From Dipteris shenzhenensis (taxonomy: Eukaryota; Polypodiophyta; Polypodiopsida; Gleicheniales): a stretch of DNA of 64,000 nucleotides. A program made the translations under genes and the position numbers. Positions within the stretch are counted from its first letter, which is position 1. Each line of letters begins with the position of its first letter. This document shows positions 12,168 to 22,599 of the stretch, in pieces. The notes under the pieces were generated by a model. It ran no database searches, had not been told where the DNA came from, and saw only the letters and a program-made list of their open reading frames with translations. The stretch lies in the NCBI GenBank assembly GCA_047967505.1, contig CM106539.1. One strand, written 5' to 3'.

Positions 12168-14150
12168 CTATGGATCACATCTGACCTTGGTGTATTTCTT
12201 CAATAGTGATTTTTTCACTATATTTATCAACCATGGTATTTGGAAACCATTTGTATGGAATTCTTTTCTTAGTTTACAATTTTTTTTTGCCGCATCTCTT
12301 TCATCATTGCATATGTATAACAATGGTTGAATCTGTGATATTATGACCTTATATGAATATGAGTTAGGTCTATTTGATTGTTTCCAAATGAGCTTTGTTA
12401 TTTTGAATGAAATGTTGTCTCTTTTTTCATACTTCGTGATGTAATATGTTTTGCAACTAACTAACATGACAAATAGTTCAGTGTTTAAGAAGGTTGTTCC
12501 AAATATTTATCCTTGCTCATTCTTGGGCAAAGTTTTTTTGTTTCTTGTTTAATATCCACAAAGTTGTTGGATATATCCAAAAAGGGTTATCCTTGGATAA
12601 ATTTGCTGACTTGTTTAAGAACGCAAGTGCATTTGTTACGTTGATCAAACATAAAGCATCAATGAACCTAAATGAATGTTGGAAAAGATTTATTAGATCC
12701 CATCTTCCAAGCCTCCTCAGTATTTTAAAGAATGAGTGTTCAAAGTAGAAGAAATAGAGGTTAAACTACATTGGTGAGCAAGAGAATCCCATAGGTATTC
12801 CTTTTATGTGCTTCCACATTTTATTCCCTAGTCAAATAAACATATTTTCAATGAGCCAGTTTGCTTTATTTATAATGTCATGCTTATTAAACTCTAACCC
12901 TATTGTACCGTCTTGTCTATCCACTTCCCATTTGTTGGTTTCTCTATGCTGTTTGGTAAAAGAATGTATTTCTTCTTTTTTGTGATGCGATGTGATTACT
13001 TTCTCCATTACTTTCTCCAACCCATTCTCTCCCATCAATGGAATTGCCTCATAGCATTTTGTTATGTCTATTGATATGACACTATATATATGCTTGGGTA
13101 GATTCAATGTAAAATCATAAGTATTTGTCATCCAATAAATGCAACATCTTGATCCACCACATAGAAAGATATCTGCTTGTAGATCTTTGCAAGCTTCTTG
13201 AAGTGGCTCTAGGCATGTTTTTAGAAGTGACGTTATTAGAACTGCCATTTGAGAGAAGCAACAATTATAGGAATTTGTTATCCATCTGAGGGATTTTTTG
13301 TGTGCTTTATATGAAGCAGTTATGTATGGATGTGATTTTGATATCACTTTGATTTGTGGATATCTTGATTCTTGTATTTCACACACGTTGGTGGATATTT
13401 CATCTATCGATTTTGTACTGCATCTGAAATTCTCCTCCTTCAAGCCTTTCTAGTGCTAATTGTCTTATTAATTTTTTTTCACACACGCTACATGATTTTG
13501 AGCCTTATCCATGTAGCATAGATATAAGTTTCTTATCAATTCCTCTATCTATCATTTCTTTCTAGTTATTACGTCTTGAGAGTCGATTTGATTTTTGCTA
13601 ATAGTTGAGTTTTTGCATAGCTAGTCTAGGTCATCAATGAGGATTTTAATAATATTGTCACTAGCTAGGCTTGGACATATGACTTCTTCGAATTGATTCC
13701 ATGTGGATATCAATTCCTCTTTCACTTCCTGAAGTTTGTTTTGTCTTAAAGGGATATGATTCAATTCTTTTTTAGTCATTTCCCATAGACTTATGTCTTG
13801 GATTAGTTTTAAGTCACATGTTTCTACATGACCAAACTCATTCTCTTTGAATGGCTTTGACCATTTTGATTCACATGCACATTCTATTTTATCATTGATA
13901 AGAAATTCACAAAATGATTCCTTTGGTTTTATATTTATTTTTTGGTACACTTTGTGTAAACTTCCATTCGAAGCCAGCATTATACCATAAGTTCATGTCA
14001 AATTTCACATTGGATTTTTGGACCTTTTTTTCAAATAGCTTCTTTATAGAGATGGATTCTAAACATTCCATTGACAAATAGTATGTGAAAATCTAGTCTG
14101 CAATCAATTCCACAATCATCGCACTTGTAAGTCGTCCTCAGCTAAAGCAT
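12168..14150 (-). pseudogene. Penelope-like reverse transcriptase, decayed
   Basis: Read from high to low coordinates, this contains blocks of a reverse transcriptase that is neither LINE nor LTR type. Near 14120 is a CxxC cluster (KCDDCGIDC). At 13980-13621 is a segment with GHVETCDLKLI, close to the GHVxTGDLxxI block I associate with Penelope-like proteins. At 13443-12832 lie an R-W-I-T-N-S block and motif A, SIDITKCYEAIP. At about 12790 is motif B, KGIPMGFSCSP. At about 12640 is motif C as RFIDALCLI, where the second catalytic Asp is Ala, followed by NPFWIYP. At 12467-12168 a thumb-like part contains KSNRP-type and NGF blocks. Frameshifts and stops lie between blocks. The family call rests on motif recollection without alignment. 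Confidence 0.6.
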
Positions 14151-15500
14151 TCTTCTTTGATGTGATGGAGTTACATACTATTGCTGTTCCATGCCCCCTT
14201 CCCATTCAAAACTAAAGGAATGAACTAGGGAACCTATATTCGTGACATATGGTCTAGTTGATGATGGTGGAGTGGTTTTCTTTGGTTTGTATTTTCCTCC
14301 TATGGCTCCACATTCTCTACGATATCCCCTGCCATAGTATGTCGAGTTTGGGCAAAAAGGTGTTTTTTTTTAATCATCTGGTCATCCTCGTAAAAAGTGA
14401 TGTGTCCAAGTAGCTTAAGGATCCTTTGTATATATTGGATTCCTTTGCCATCCACCCTAGGAAAGAGATCTACATTTTGGTCATGACAGATTTTTTAGAC
14501 TTTATTTTATGAATTTTTGGAACTGCACAGGGGCTGCACAGAGACTATCGATGCCTTGACTATTGGTCTAGTGTCATTTGCAAACCACGTGATTAGTGTC
14601 GGCATTTTGATTTTTAAGGACTCTCATACTTGATCAAGGATGGACGTTATTCAACAAGAACCATGCAGCATGGTCAAACCATAAAATGTATGATTTTCAT
14701 CTCGTTGTTTCTGGGCAAAGGCATTTAATATATGGATGTAGATAGTTCCATGTTTCATCTAGATGTTTCTTTCTTTTTTCCCACTCTCTACCTTGCAAGT
14801 TTTGACTTGTGATAACATGCCATATGGACATTCACATTGATCAGCATCAAAATGGCTCATATTGAAGCACCTACAATCAGTTTGTAGTTCTCATCAATCA
14901 CATAATCTTGTGCCTTTGCTAAGTCTTTGCAGTGCTCTTTAAATTCTCTTCCTTCTCCCATTATTTCCCACATGTCTATAGAAATTGGTGCTAAGGGTGA
15001 TTAGTCACCAAATTTCCATGCTTTGTTATTAACCAATGCTAAATTTATTTCCATCTATCTCTCAGAGATATAAGGGTTTGCATATGGAATTTCACTGGGC
15101 TACAATGGTGAGAGATCAAGAGGTGGCGGAGTATGGTGTCATTGTGTAATAATCTTTCTATCTCCGAAAGTGAGATCATCCATAGCTATCAGGCTATGAG
15201 TGCTTACTAGACACAAAGATGTGTCTCCCAATAGTCTCTCTTTCCTTGGATACTCCATGAATTTTAAAAAACTTTTCATTAGCTAGAGAGTTGTAATCAT
15301 AAAATGTTCTTGTTGTTTCTCATCTTGGATTATCAACTCTTCAAGTTGATTTTGAATCTGCACTAGCTTTATGAGAGAAGCTTTTTTGTCTGTGCGATTC
15401 AAATGGCGTACTTTGCACCAATCTTCTACGATTTATTGCCACTTCAACTTGGTGATGAAAATGAACATGGGAGATGTTGGCAACGTTCAACGAGTGTCGA
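14151..15500 (-). other. Possible N-terminal part of the Penelope-like element
   Basis: Minus-strand frames upstream of the reverse transcriptase are peptide-like in patches, for example around 15100-15300 and 14900, but are full of stops. No GIY-YIG endonuclease motif could be picked out. The block may be the 5' part of the same element or unrelated decayed sequence. Confidence 0.25.
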
Positions 15501-16272
15501 TCAAAGGATCAAGCACTAGCTAGGAGCCCATGACTCAAAACTAAGAAGAGAATTGGCAAAAAAAAGCAACCAACTAGATGGATTGGGTCTATTGTACCAA
15601 GTTATGCTTGGAGATGGAAGGATATTTGCAAACTAGGGAGTCACTCTAGTATGGGCAAACCTACATGGGAGATAATGTGTGTTGGTGGTTGCTCACCCAT
15701 TAGATTAGCGGCACTAGTTTTTTGGTTGACTTGCTTGCACTTATGCTTGTGATTGCTTTCCATGTTTGGATTTGGGTTTTGTTTGATTAAAGGTTAGATC
15801 TTCTATTCAAGAACTTGTACTTATTTGGGCAGTTAAATATTAGAAGATAAGTAGAGCAATTGGAATTCAAACATATTAGTAGTTTAGAAATTTCACATAT
15901 ATCTTTCATTAAATTGCCACCTTTTTTTGGGCAGGCTTAATAAATAGTATTCACCATGTTAGAGGGAAGTTTCCTCTTTGTGACAGCTCATCAAGCCACT
16001 TGTCACAATCTTTGATATTTGGGTGTGGGGTGCTTTTTCACACAAACATAGGCTGCGCCTTTTTGATATCTCAAAGCATTGCCGAAAATTGTGCAAACCA
16101 AACAAAACATCAGGTATAAGAGTTGATTCTTCACACGTTTGATGAAAGCTCCGTAACATGATACGGAGTTTAAGGTTAAACAAATAGCGAATTTATCTTA
16201 CCTTTTGATGAAGTGATTCAATCCTACGCAGCTTTTTTTGATCCCGTGATGCCGTTAGTTAATTCTATGATC
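15501..16272. other. No recognisable gene
   Basis: Nothing could be assigned. A 74-codon minus-strand frame at 15959-16183 has no recognisable motif. Confidence 0.4.
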
Positions 16273-16440
16273 TTTACGATGGAAAACTCATCGTTTGGTG
16301 ATGGCGACTACGAGTAATTAATTATTTTCATCACTTTCACGATGAGAGACTATCATTTGGCGGTGGCAGCTACGATAATTATTTTTATCACTTTGACGAT
16401 GGAAAATTCATAGTTTGGCGATGGCACCTGGAGTTATTAA
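16273..16440 (+). repeat. Three ~60-bp tandem repeats beside gene fragments
   Basis: Units start at 16273, 16335 and 16392. Each opens TTTnACGATG and carries a TCATnGTTTGGnGATGGC-like core followed by a TTATTTTnATCAC tract. The array sits directly upstream of three fragments of host genes and could be a terminal or subterminal part of whatever element carries them. Confidence 0.65.
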
Positions 16441-16457
16441 TCCTTTCATAGAAGCAC

Positions 16458-16745
16458 TTCATCGCAAAAGCAAGGGTATTGATGGAGGACGTTTGCGACG
16501 AGCTAGCACGAGAAATAGGAGAAGACAAGGCATGAGTTGAGGAGCTGAAGCAAGAACAAGAAAAGATGAAAGCGAAGATGGCAGAAGAACGTGAGATGCT
16601 AACGATGGCAGAATTGTGACACGAGAAAAGGGTGAGGACGAGGCTTTCCCAGACGCAAGTTGAGCTAGAAGGCAAGAATTATGCAATGAAAGACGTAAAA
16701 AGCAAGTTGGAGGCGTTTTGGAGGACCGTGAGGACGTGTAGGCTG
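16458..16745 (+). pseudogene. Fragment of a plant coiled-coil protein (At5g41620-like)
   Basis: One frame starting near 16461 reads as a highly charged helix, with MEDVCDELAREIGEDKA, VEELKQEQEKMKAKMAEE and later LEGKNYAMKDVKSKLEAF. This pattern (an ELAxEI-EDKAEVEEL core, then EEEREMLQLAEVWREERVQMKL, then EEKNAALxxLRxELEAFL) is known from the plant-specific coiled-coil family containing At5g41620. Two in-frame TGA codons (16533-16535 and 16617-16619) break it. It covers roughly one exon. Two fragments of unrelated genes follow at once in the same orientation, pointing to capture or shuffling rather than a normal gene. Confidence 0.7.
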
Positions 16746-16839
16746 GATCATGAAAGGTTTAGCAAGCTAAAATGCTGAGGCAAGCTCTAGAAAGGCTGCT
16801 ATATCCAGAGTGGTAAACGGATTCATCACACTTTCACAT

Positions 16840-17139
16840 GGTCTGGCAATTGTCATAGTCCTGCTTGTGTGGAGACGCATTCATCTAGCCAAAGTGTCAC
16901 AGTCTACGTAAACATGTTCTTCACGTTTGTGATCGCCCAGCCTTTTCGGTCCATGCTTTGCCACTCAAATACGGCATCTTCTTATTCTTTGCGGGCTGGG
17001 TAGCCTTGGGCTCCTCTTCATCCTAGAAACCAAGAACATCCCTATTGAAGAGATGGCAATGGTATCGAGAAAACACTGGTTTTGGAAGATGATCGTACCG
17101 AGCGTTCCCAAAATGAACGAAGGATCGATGGGGAGATGA
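16840..17139 (+). pseudogene. Fragment of STP-type sugar/H+ symporter, C-terminal end
   Basis: Three frame segments together give the end of a plant STP hexose transporter. They are [19 protein letters not shown] (from about 16884), then after a one-base shift [16 protein letters not shown], then after another shift [16 protein letters not shown] and [10 protein letters not shown], ending at TGA 17137-17139. The PETKGIPIEE-like block before the last tryptophan-rich segment is diagnostic of this transporter family. Normal members have about 500 residues and 12 membrane spans; only the last two spans and the cytosolic tail are present. It has no start and is frame-broken, so it is dead. Confidence 0.8.
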
Positions 17140-17393
17140 ACTAACAAAGGCGAGCAATAGATAGATTGCAAAGATTTCGTGGCAATTGTTGCGCCGCCAC
17201 AAGCACGTGATTGAGGATGGGCATGCTTTTAATCAACCAAGCGATGCTCGTCTCTTGGCAAATGCTCAAATACTTTAATGTCTTCCTTGGCCTCAACGTG
17301 CCCCAACTTTTCAAGAGATGTTCAAGAACTTCAAATCTTCGTTACTTGCTTTAAACTCTATCTTCACCACTTCTCTTGGCCTTGTGGTATCTT

Positions 17394-17766
17394 ACAAGTG
17401 CTATGGTTATCACTGATTTCCTGAGAAAGATCTAGTAGTTTATTATTGAGCACCTCCAAAGCCGATATGGTCACCAACTCATTAAACCAAACATTCAATG
17501 GAGTCTCACCATTCCCACCATATGGGATGAGCGAGCTAAGCAAAGCACGATAAGCTATGTTGAAAAATCCGTTCTTGTAATAAAAGGTCCCAAGTGTCAA
17601 AAAAGATGTTCATCCTCATCCTCTTCATTTAGTTCTTGAGTCAGAAGCTACATCCGCTTATTGTCTTAGGAAATAAGTTCTTAGTGGTAGATGTTGGATG
17701 TGGGACTATTGATTTAGTGGTGCACTACATAAGTAGAGTAACAAGCTCACAGAACCGATGGTTGTA
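17394..17766 (+). pseudogene. Fragment of an Hsp70-12 (HSPA12)-like ATPase
   Basis: Plus-strand frames give MVITDFLRKI, then after two stops IQWSLTIPTIWDERAKQ, then LVLESEATSAYC and, after a frameshift, VVDVGCGTIDLVVH followed by SRVTSSQNRWL. This order matches the actin-like ATPase fold of divergent Hsp70 proteins of the HSPA12 class: a TVPAIW-type segment, a LEPEAASAY-type segment, then the phosphate-binding loop VVDxGGGTxDLxVH. Here the loop has Cys in place of a glycine. Stops and frameshifts make it non-functional. It directly follows the transporter fragment on the same strand. Confidence 0.65.
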
Positions 17767-19640
17767 GGGTCTCTATGGTGCTGAACAGATCGGCGTTCCT
17801 TGTGTAGTCCGTGGACCCATTCTGGAAAGCCGGCTGGAACACGCTTAGCTCAGGCTTGTACCCAAGTTGAAGATGATAGTTGGGTGTGGGCGTTGCACCA
17901 ACGATGAGCATCACCCAATTTCATTTTGTTACTGATTCACGTGTCAAATTGACGGAGAATTTGCTTATCATAGCAGTCGTGGGTCGTTGACCATTGTTGT
18001 CACCGAAAAGCCTGAGCAATTGGATGGCCTGGGGACAAGGAAGCTTTTCTAGTTTGGTGCCCAATCATCTTGAGCAGAAAGGCGAGACATCTCTGGATGC
18101 TATTTGGTGTGGCTTTTGTAGTCTGGTGCCCAGTTATCTTGTGTCTTTCTCTTTTTTCTGCTTTCTCGCTCGCTCCTCTCTTATACTTCCTCATTTGCTC
18201 CCCCTCTGTAGACATCCCCAATCTTCTACTTACAGTCCCGCTTGTACCGCGTCGTCTGCTCTGCTGCTGGACCCCTGACGATACTCTCGCTCAACCGCTT
18301 TGCATACCACCAGAATACAACGAATGGGAGCAGTTTCACAATCGAGGATAGCGCTTGCTCTGCCCTCAAATGACTAGCCATCTTCACAGCTCGATCTTCT
18401 TGCGGGTGCCGGATCAAGGAGCCAGGGGTTTCACGAGTGGTCTATGGACAGGCAGCTTTGCCTTCTAGGATGTTCAGTGGGGTCACAGAAATTGGTCGAA
18501 AGATCTCATTCAATGAGGGCGTTGTATGAAGGGAACAAGGCATTGAGGCGAACTTTATATTCCAAAAGATGAGAATTTGAGTTTCACCTGAGCGTTGCTC
18601 ATGGTGATTTTACCGTAGCTCGAGTACGATTACGACTATTGACATTCAATTAATATGCCAATATCTTATCAATTTGTGAGACTTATTCTCAACTCTAATA
18701 TTCTTAGCTCTAATATTCTAGGCACTTATATTCTCGATGCATGAGGAAGGGCCCATTCTCTCATATTATAACTCTTTGAGGAAGAAAGCGTGGTGCCTCC
18801 TTGCCCACACACACTGTGGTTATAATAATTATATATTATATATTATCGTACAACTATTTTCAATGGTTCATCCATTCAAAATTGCTTGTTCTTAATTTAA
18901 AATTTTACAGCATTCCTCTCTTTTGATGCATGTTCTCGATGCGAGAGAGCAAGGAAATCCAAGGTGGATGCAAGATCAAAAGATATCGACACTTTTACTC
19001 ATATGATTGTAGTCCATGTGACAATATTGTATAGGTTGCAATGAGGATCAGTTATGAGCTATTGTGAGCGTCACCTTATTCATGTATTTGTTGGGCTTCA
19101 ACTCCCAAAATGCACAACCAATATGAATACTAGATTTGTGATGCCTATGCTTGGACCCCTCCCACCATGATTTTCCTAAGACGGCCACTTGAAAGCGAGG
19201 GGTTTGAGTTATCTTGGGACAATTTACCAAAATTGACATGCAATCACAATACTTCCATAGCATCATCACCAAACCAATTTTTAGTAATGTTGCCCTATTA
19301 TCCAAACAATCAAAGAGGGTAGAGATATCGTGTATCTCCCAATCTTAAATAGCCTCTCCATTGTATAGTCCTAGATGGCCACCCCCACACCATCCTCATT
19401 CATCCAAGAAAAAGTTTTTCAATGGGAATGAAACTCCTGAGGGAGGCAATTGAGAAGGCAACATGGATGATAGTGGAGGCAACAAGAGGATTTGGGGCTC
19501 TCTTTCTTGTAGTGGAGGTGTAAGTTTCACTCTTCTACACTCTACATCATAGCTTATGAGAGCAAGCATTCATGAAGGGAATGGGGATGCAATTGGTGAA
19601 AGAGTTGTGGGGTCAACTACCTAGCAAGAAAAGCTCGCAA
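17767..19640. other. No gene recognised
   Basis: A minus-strand frame at about 17770-17900 looks protein-like but was not identified. The plus-strand frame 18070-18351 is hydrophobic but has no known signature. Further captured fragments may be present here and would need a protein search to see. Confidence 0.4.
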
Positions 19641-19644
19641 GCAT

Positions 19645-19684
19645 GTGCGTGCACACACACATACACACACACACACACACACAC
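19645..19684. repeat. (CA)n microsatellite
   Basis: CA dinucleotide run, with one CATA interruption, near 19645-19684. Confidence 0.9.
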
Positions 19685-19689
19685 CTATT

Positions 19690-20614
19690 CTTGCTACATT
19701 GGAGAGCCTTCCACTTCAATGGAATGTTAACTGCATGATCAAAGACTTTGGATTGGAATTGCAAACCGTGGCTAACGTGAGTGACACCATCCTTGCAAAT
19801 AGGGTGTCCTTAGAGGTCAACCAAGACTACAAAGCATAGTTGGCCTATCAACAAAGAGGGGTCACTTTCTAGAAGGCAGTTCTCACAAGAGCAAGAGCCA
19901 AAAGGGCATTGTCCAATGATGTGATAAGGAGGATTCAAGAGTAGGCTTAAGGGAAGTAAAGTCTTAAGCTTGAATTTCATGATGTGAAATCTATTTTGTA
20001 AAAGTTTGATGTGGTTGCAAAATATTCCCAAGACCAAACCCAAGACGTGCAATCTCAAAGCATGTTTCAAGTTCAATTGCAAACATAGTAGTTCATAATG
20101 TGGATAAAATCATGTGTACAAACTGATTGCCATCCATGCATTGGTATGTATGTGAGATAACTATTTGTGATGCAAGTTAGAGTCCACAAGGTGTCGCATG
20201 TATGCAAGTGAAATCTTAGAAGGGAGAAGGATGTTGAGTTCTTGCTTCACACAACATCTAGAGCATTGGAACTACTAACTAGGGTTGAGTGGGTATGGGT
20301 GGTGCATTTCATGTGCACCACGAAGGGCATATATTTGCCAATTGATGTGCCTCTCCCCTAAGCGTCTCACACTTCACTTTCTACCAACCTATAATCGTAT
20401 TTCTAAAATGGAAGAATCCTAAGCATCATGAGTGATTCCTACCATTCACTACTCCTTATGCTCAAAAAGCTAGTCCTTCATAGCTTTTACTTGAAACTTG
20501 CAAGTTTCTCGATCAAATCCAATAACAAATGAGTGGTTTAAAGAGAGGCACACTTCAACTTTGCACCCCAAAAGAAAATGTCATTTCATTCCAAGTAGAT
20601 GATATAGCTCCTTG
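19690..20614. other. No gene recognised
   Basis: Short frames only; no motif or repeat structure could be supported. Confidence 0.4.
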
Positions 20615-20615
20615 T

Positions 20616-20984
20616 TGGTCTACCTTAAACTTGTGTTCTCTCTACTCCATACAATGGATTACACCATGGGTAAGTGTTGACCACATGTTGACATCACTTG
20701 ATATCTTAAATACTCATATGGATAATCATATATAGATGATAGTCAACCATCTTACATGCGCCGGCAATAGATAATTCAATAAGCCCATCTGGTCTACCTT
20801 AGAGACTTGTAAGTTCTCTACTCCATACAACGAATTAGGATTTGTTCACCATGGGCAAGCGTTGACCACATGTTGACATCATTTGATAGTCTTAAATACT
20901 CATATGGATAATTAAATACTCATATGGATAATCACATATAGATGATAGTCGACCATCTTACATGCGCCAACAATATATAAGCCC
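20616..20984 (+). repeat. Tandem duplication, ~173-bp period
   Basis: Copy 1 starts at 20616 and copy 2 at 20789. Both run from TGGTCTACCTTA through ACCACATGTTGACATCA and end in ATCTTACATGCGCC. Copy 2 also contains an internal 20-bp duplication (AAATACTCATATGGATAAT twice). No coding sequence was seen. Confidence 0.8.
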
Positions 20985-21977
20985 CTCTTACAAAGCATGA
21001 CTTTGAGCCCTTCCTACAAAGCACAATAATCGAAACCTATAATGATCATGGTAAACATATTATAAAGCCGACTTTGTGTCAATCACTCTAAAGTGTTGTC
21101 TAGATGCATTACAAAAGCAAAACAAATGCCAAATATACAATGAAGCATTCCTCAAATCCGTAGATGCAATATAAGAAGGCTATGATGAAAACAATAAAAG
21201 TTTTAAACATTAGAGTGAATTGAAACTTGATTTCTAATTTAAAATAAAATACAAATTATCTAATAGCAGGACGATAACTATGACACGAGACTACATCCTA
21301 AAGGAGACTACAAGCACTTCGTGCAACCATTATACAACATATATCATTGGTTATTGACAATTTGAAGCATCGATGATGTTCAGATATTTGACAATTTTAA
21401 GCATTGACAATGTTCTAACATGCACCCCAATGAATGAAATTTATATGCAACAAATAGGAAAAGGTTTTCTCAAATGTTTGTTCTTGTTACGTAGACAACT
21501 CATGACCTTCCATCCAAAAAAAAAGCAATTGCAAGAAGACATTCTCACCATATTCATATAGAGCATAGACCGAATAAAAATATTCCCAAAATTTTCACGA
21601 CACTTGAGAAGAAAACCACAAAAATATGAAACTTCACTATAGATAATTATCGTGCCTCTCTTTTGGGATGTACTTTTCACATCTCTACTTGTATATTTGT
21701 TTTGGACTTTTGCCAGCCTTGTCATCCGCATTTGTGAAAGATTACTTTTATCCAGTAAACGCCTTCATTCCATGTTGACATTTGATTAGAATTTAGAACA
21801 ATATACAAGAGTTCTCATATAACTCAGAATTCGGGCACTTGTATGCGCCAAAGATAAATTGATGAGCAGCAACAAGGTAGTCTAGAGCTTTGATTTATGC
21901 TCAATTTATGTAACAATCACATACATGCATGCATATCTTGTCATGTCATTTCAACCCCAGTCTACATAATTCATGTA
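20985..21977. other. No gene recognised
   Basis: AT-rich sequence up to the left target duplication of the hAT element; nothing assignable. Confidence 0.4.
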
Positions 21978-21985
21978 TTTCTGAT
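21978..21985. repeat. hAT target-site duplication, left
   Basis: TTTCTGAT, identical to the copy at 26428-26435. Confidence 0.9.
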
Positions 21986-22599
21986 CATAGTTGTAAGACA
22001 CGTTAAGACACGACACGTTAGACACGCTTTAGACACGAGTGTCTAAAGTGTCTTAAAGATAAGACACGTAAGACACGTTTTCCAGTTATAATAATATTAA
22101 ATAAATATTAAATTTAAAAATATAAGTATGTATAAGTACAACTTGGTAGCATGCTGCATGACTAGCTGCTAGTTTTAAGTTTTAACATTTTAGAAGTACA
22201 ATGTAGTTAAGAGTGAAGACTTCTCAATGCTCACTTGTCAATTAAGACTTAAAAGTTAAATGCCAAGACTCGAGACTTAAAAGTTAAAAGTTAAGACTCA
22301 AGACTCATGGGCTTGCAAGTCATGACTCACAACTTTAAGGTTTAAAGTGCAAACCAACAATGACATTCAAAATTCCAAATTACAACTTAAAAAGAGCCTA
22401 GAGGCCCGAGGGCTACATAGATGATAGACTGATAGTCAATCATCATAGATCAATAAAGTTTAAACATATGTCATAAATAACTCGGCCAATGCCAACAATC
22501 TAGTAGTCACATGTGACATGAAATTTGAATGAAATCTGAATCCTCATACATATAACTGAATGGAAAACTTTTGAATCTCAAGAGTCAAGTCTCTCAAGA

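Noticed and set aside
18070-18351. Hydrophobic plus-strand frame as a membrane protein
   Set aside because: No start context or family signature; possibly another captured fragment but not supportable by eye.
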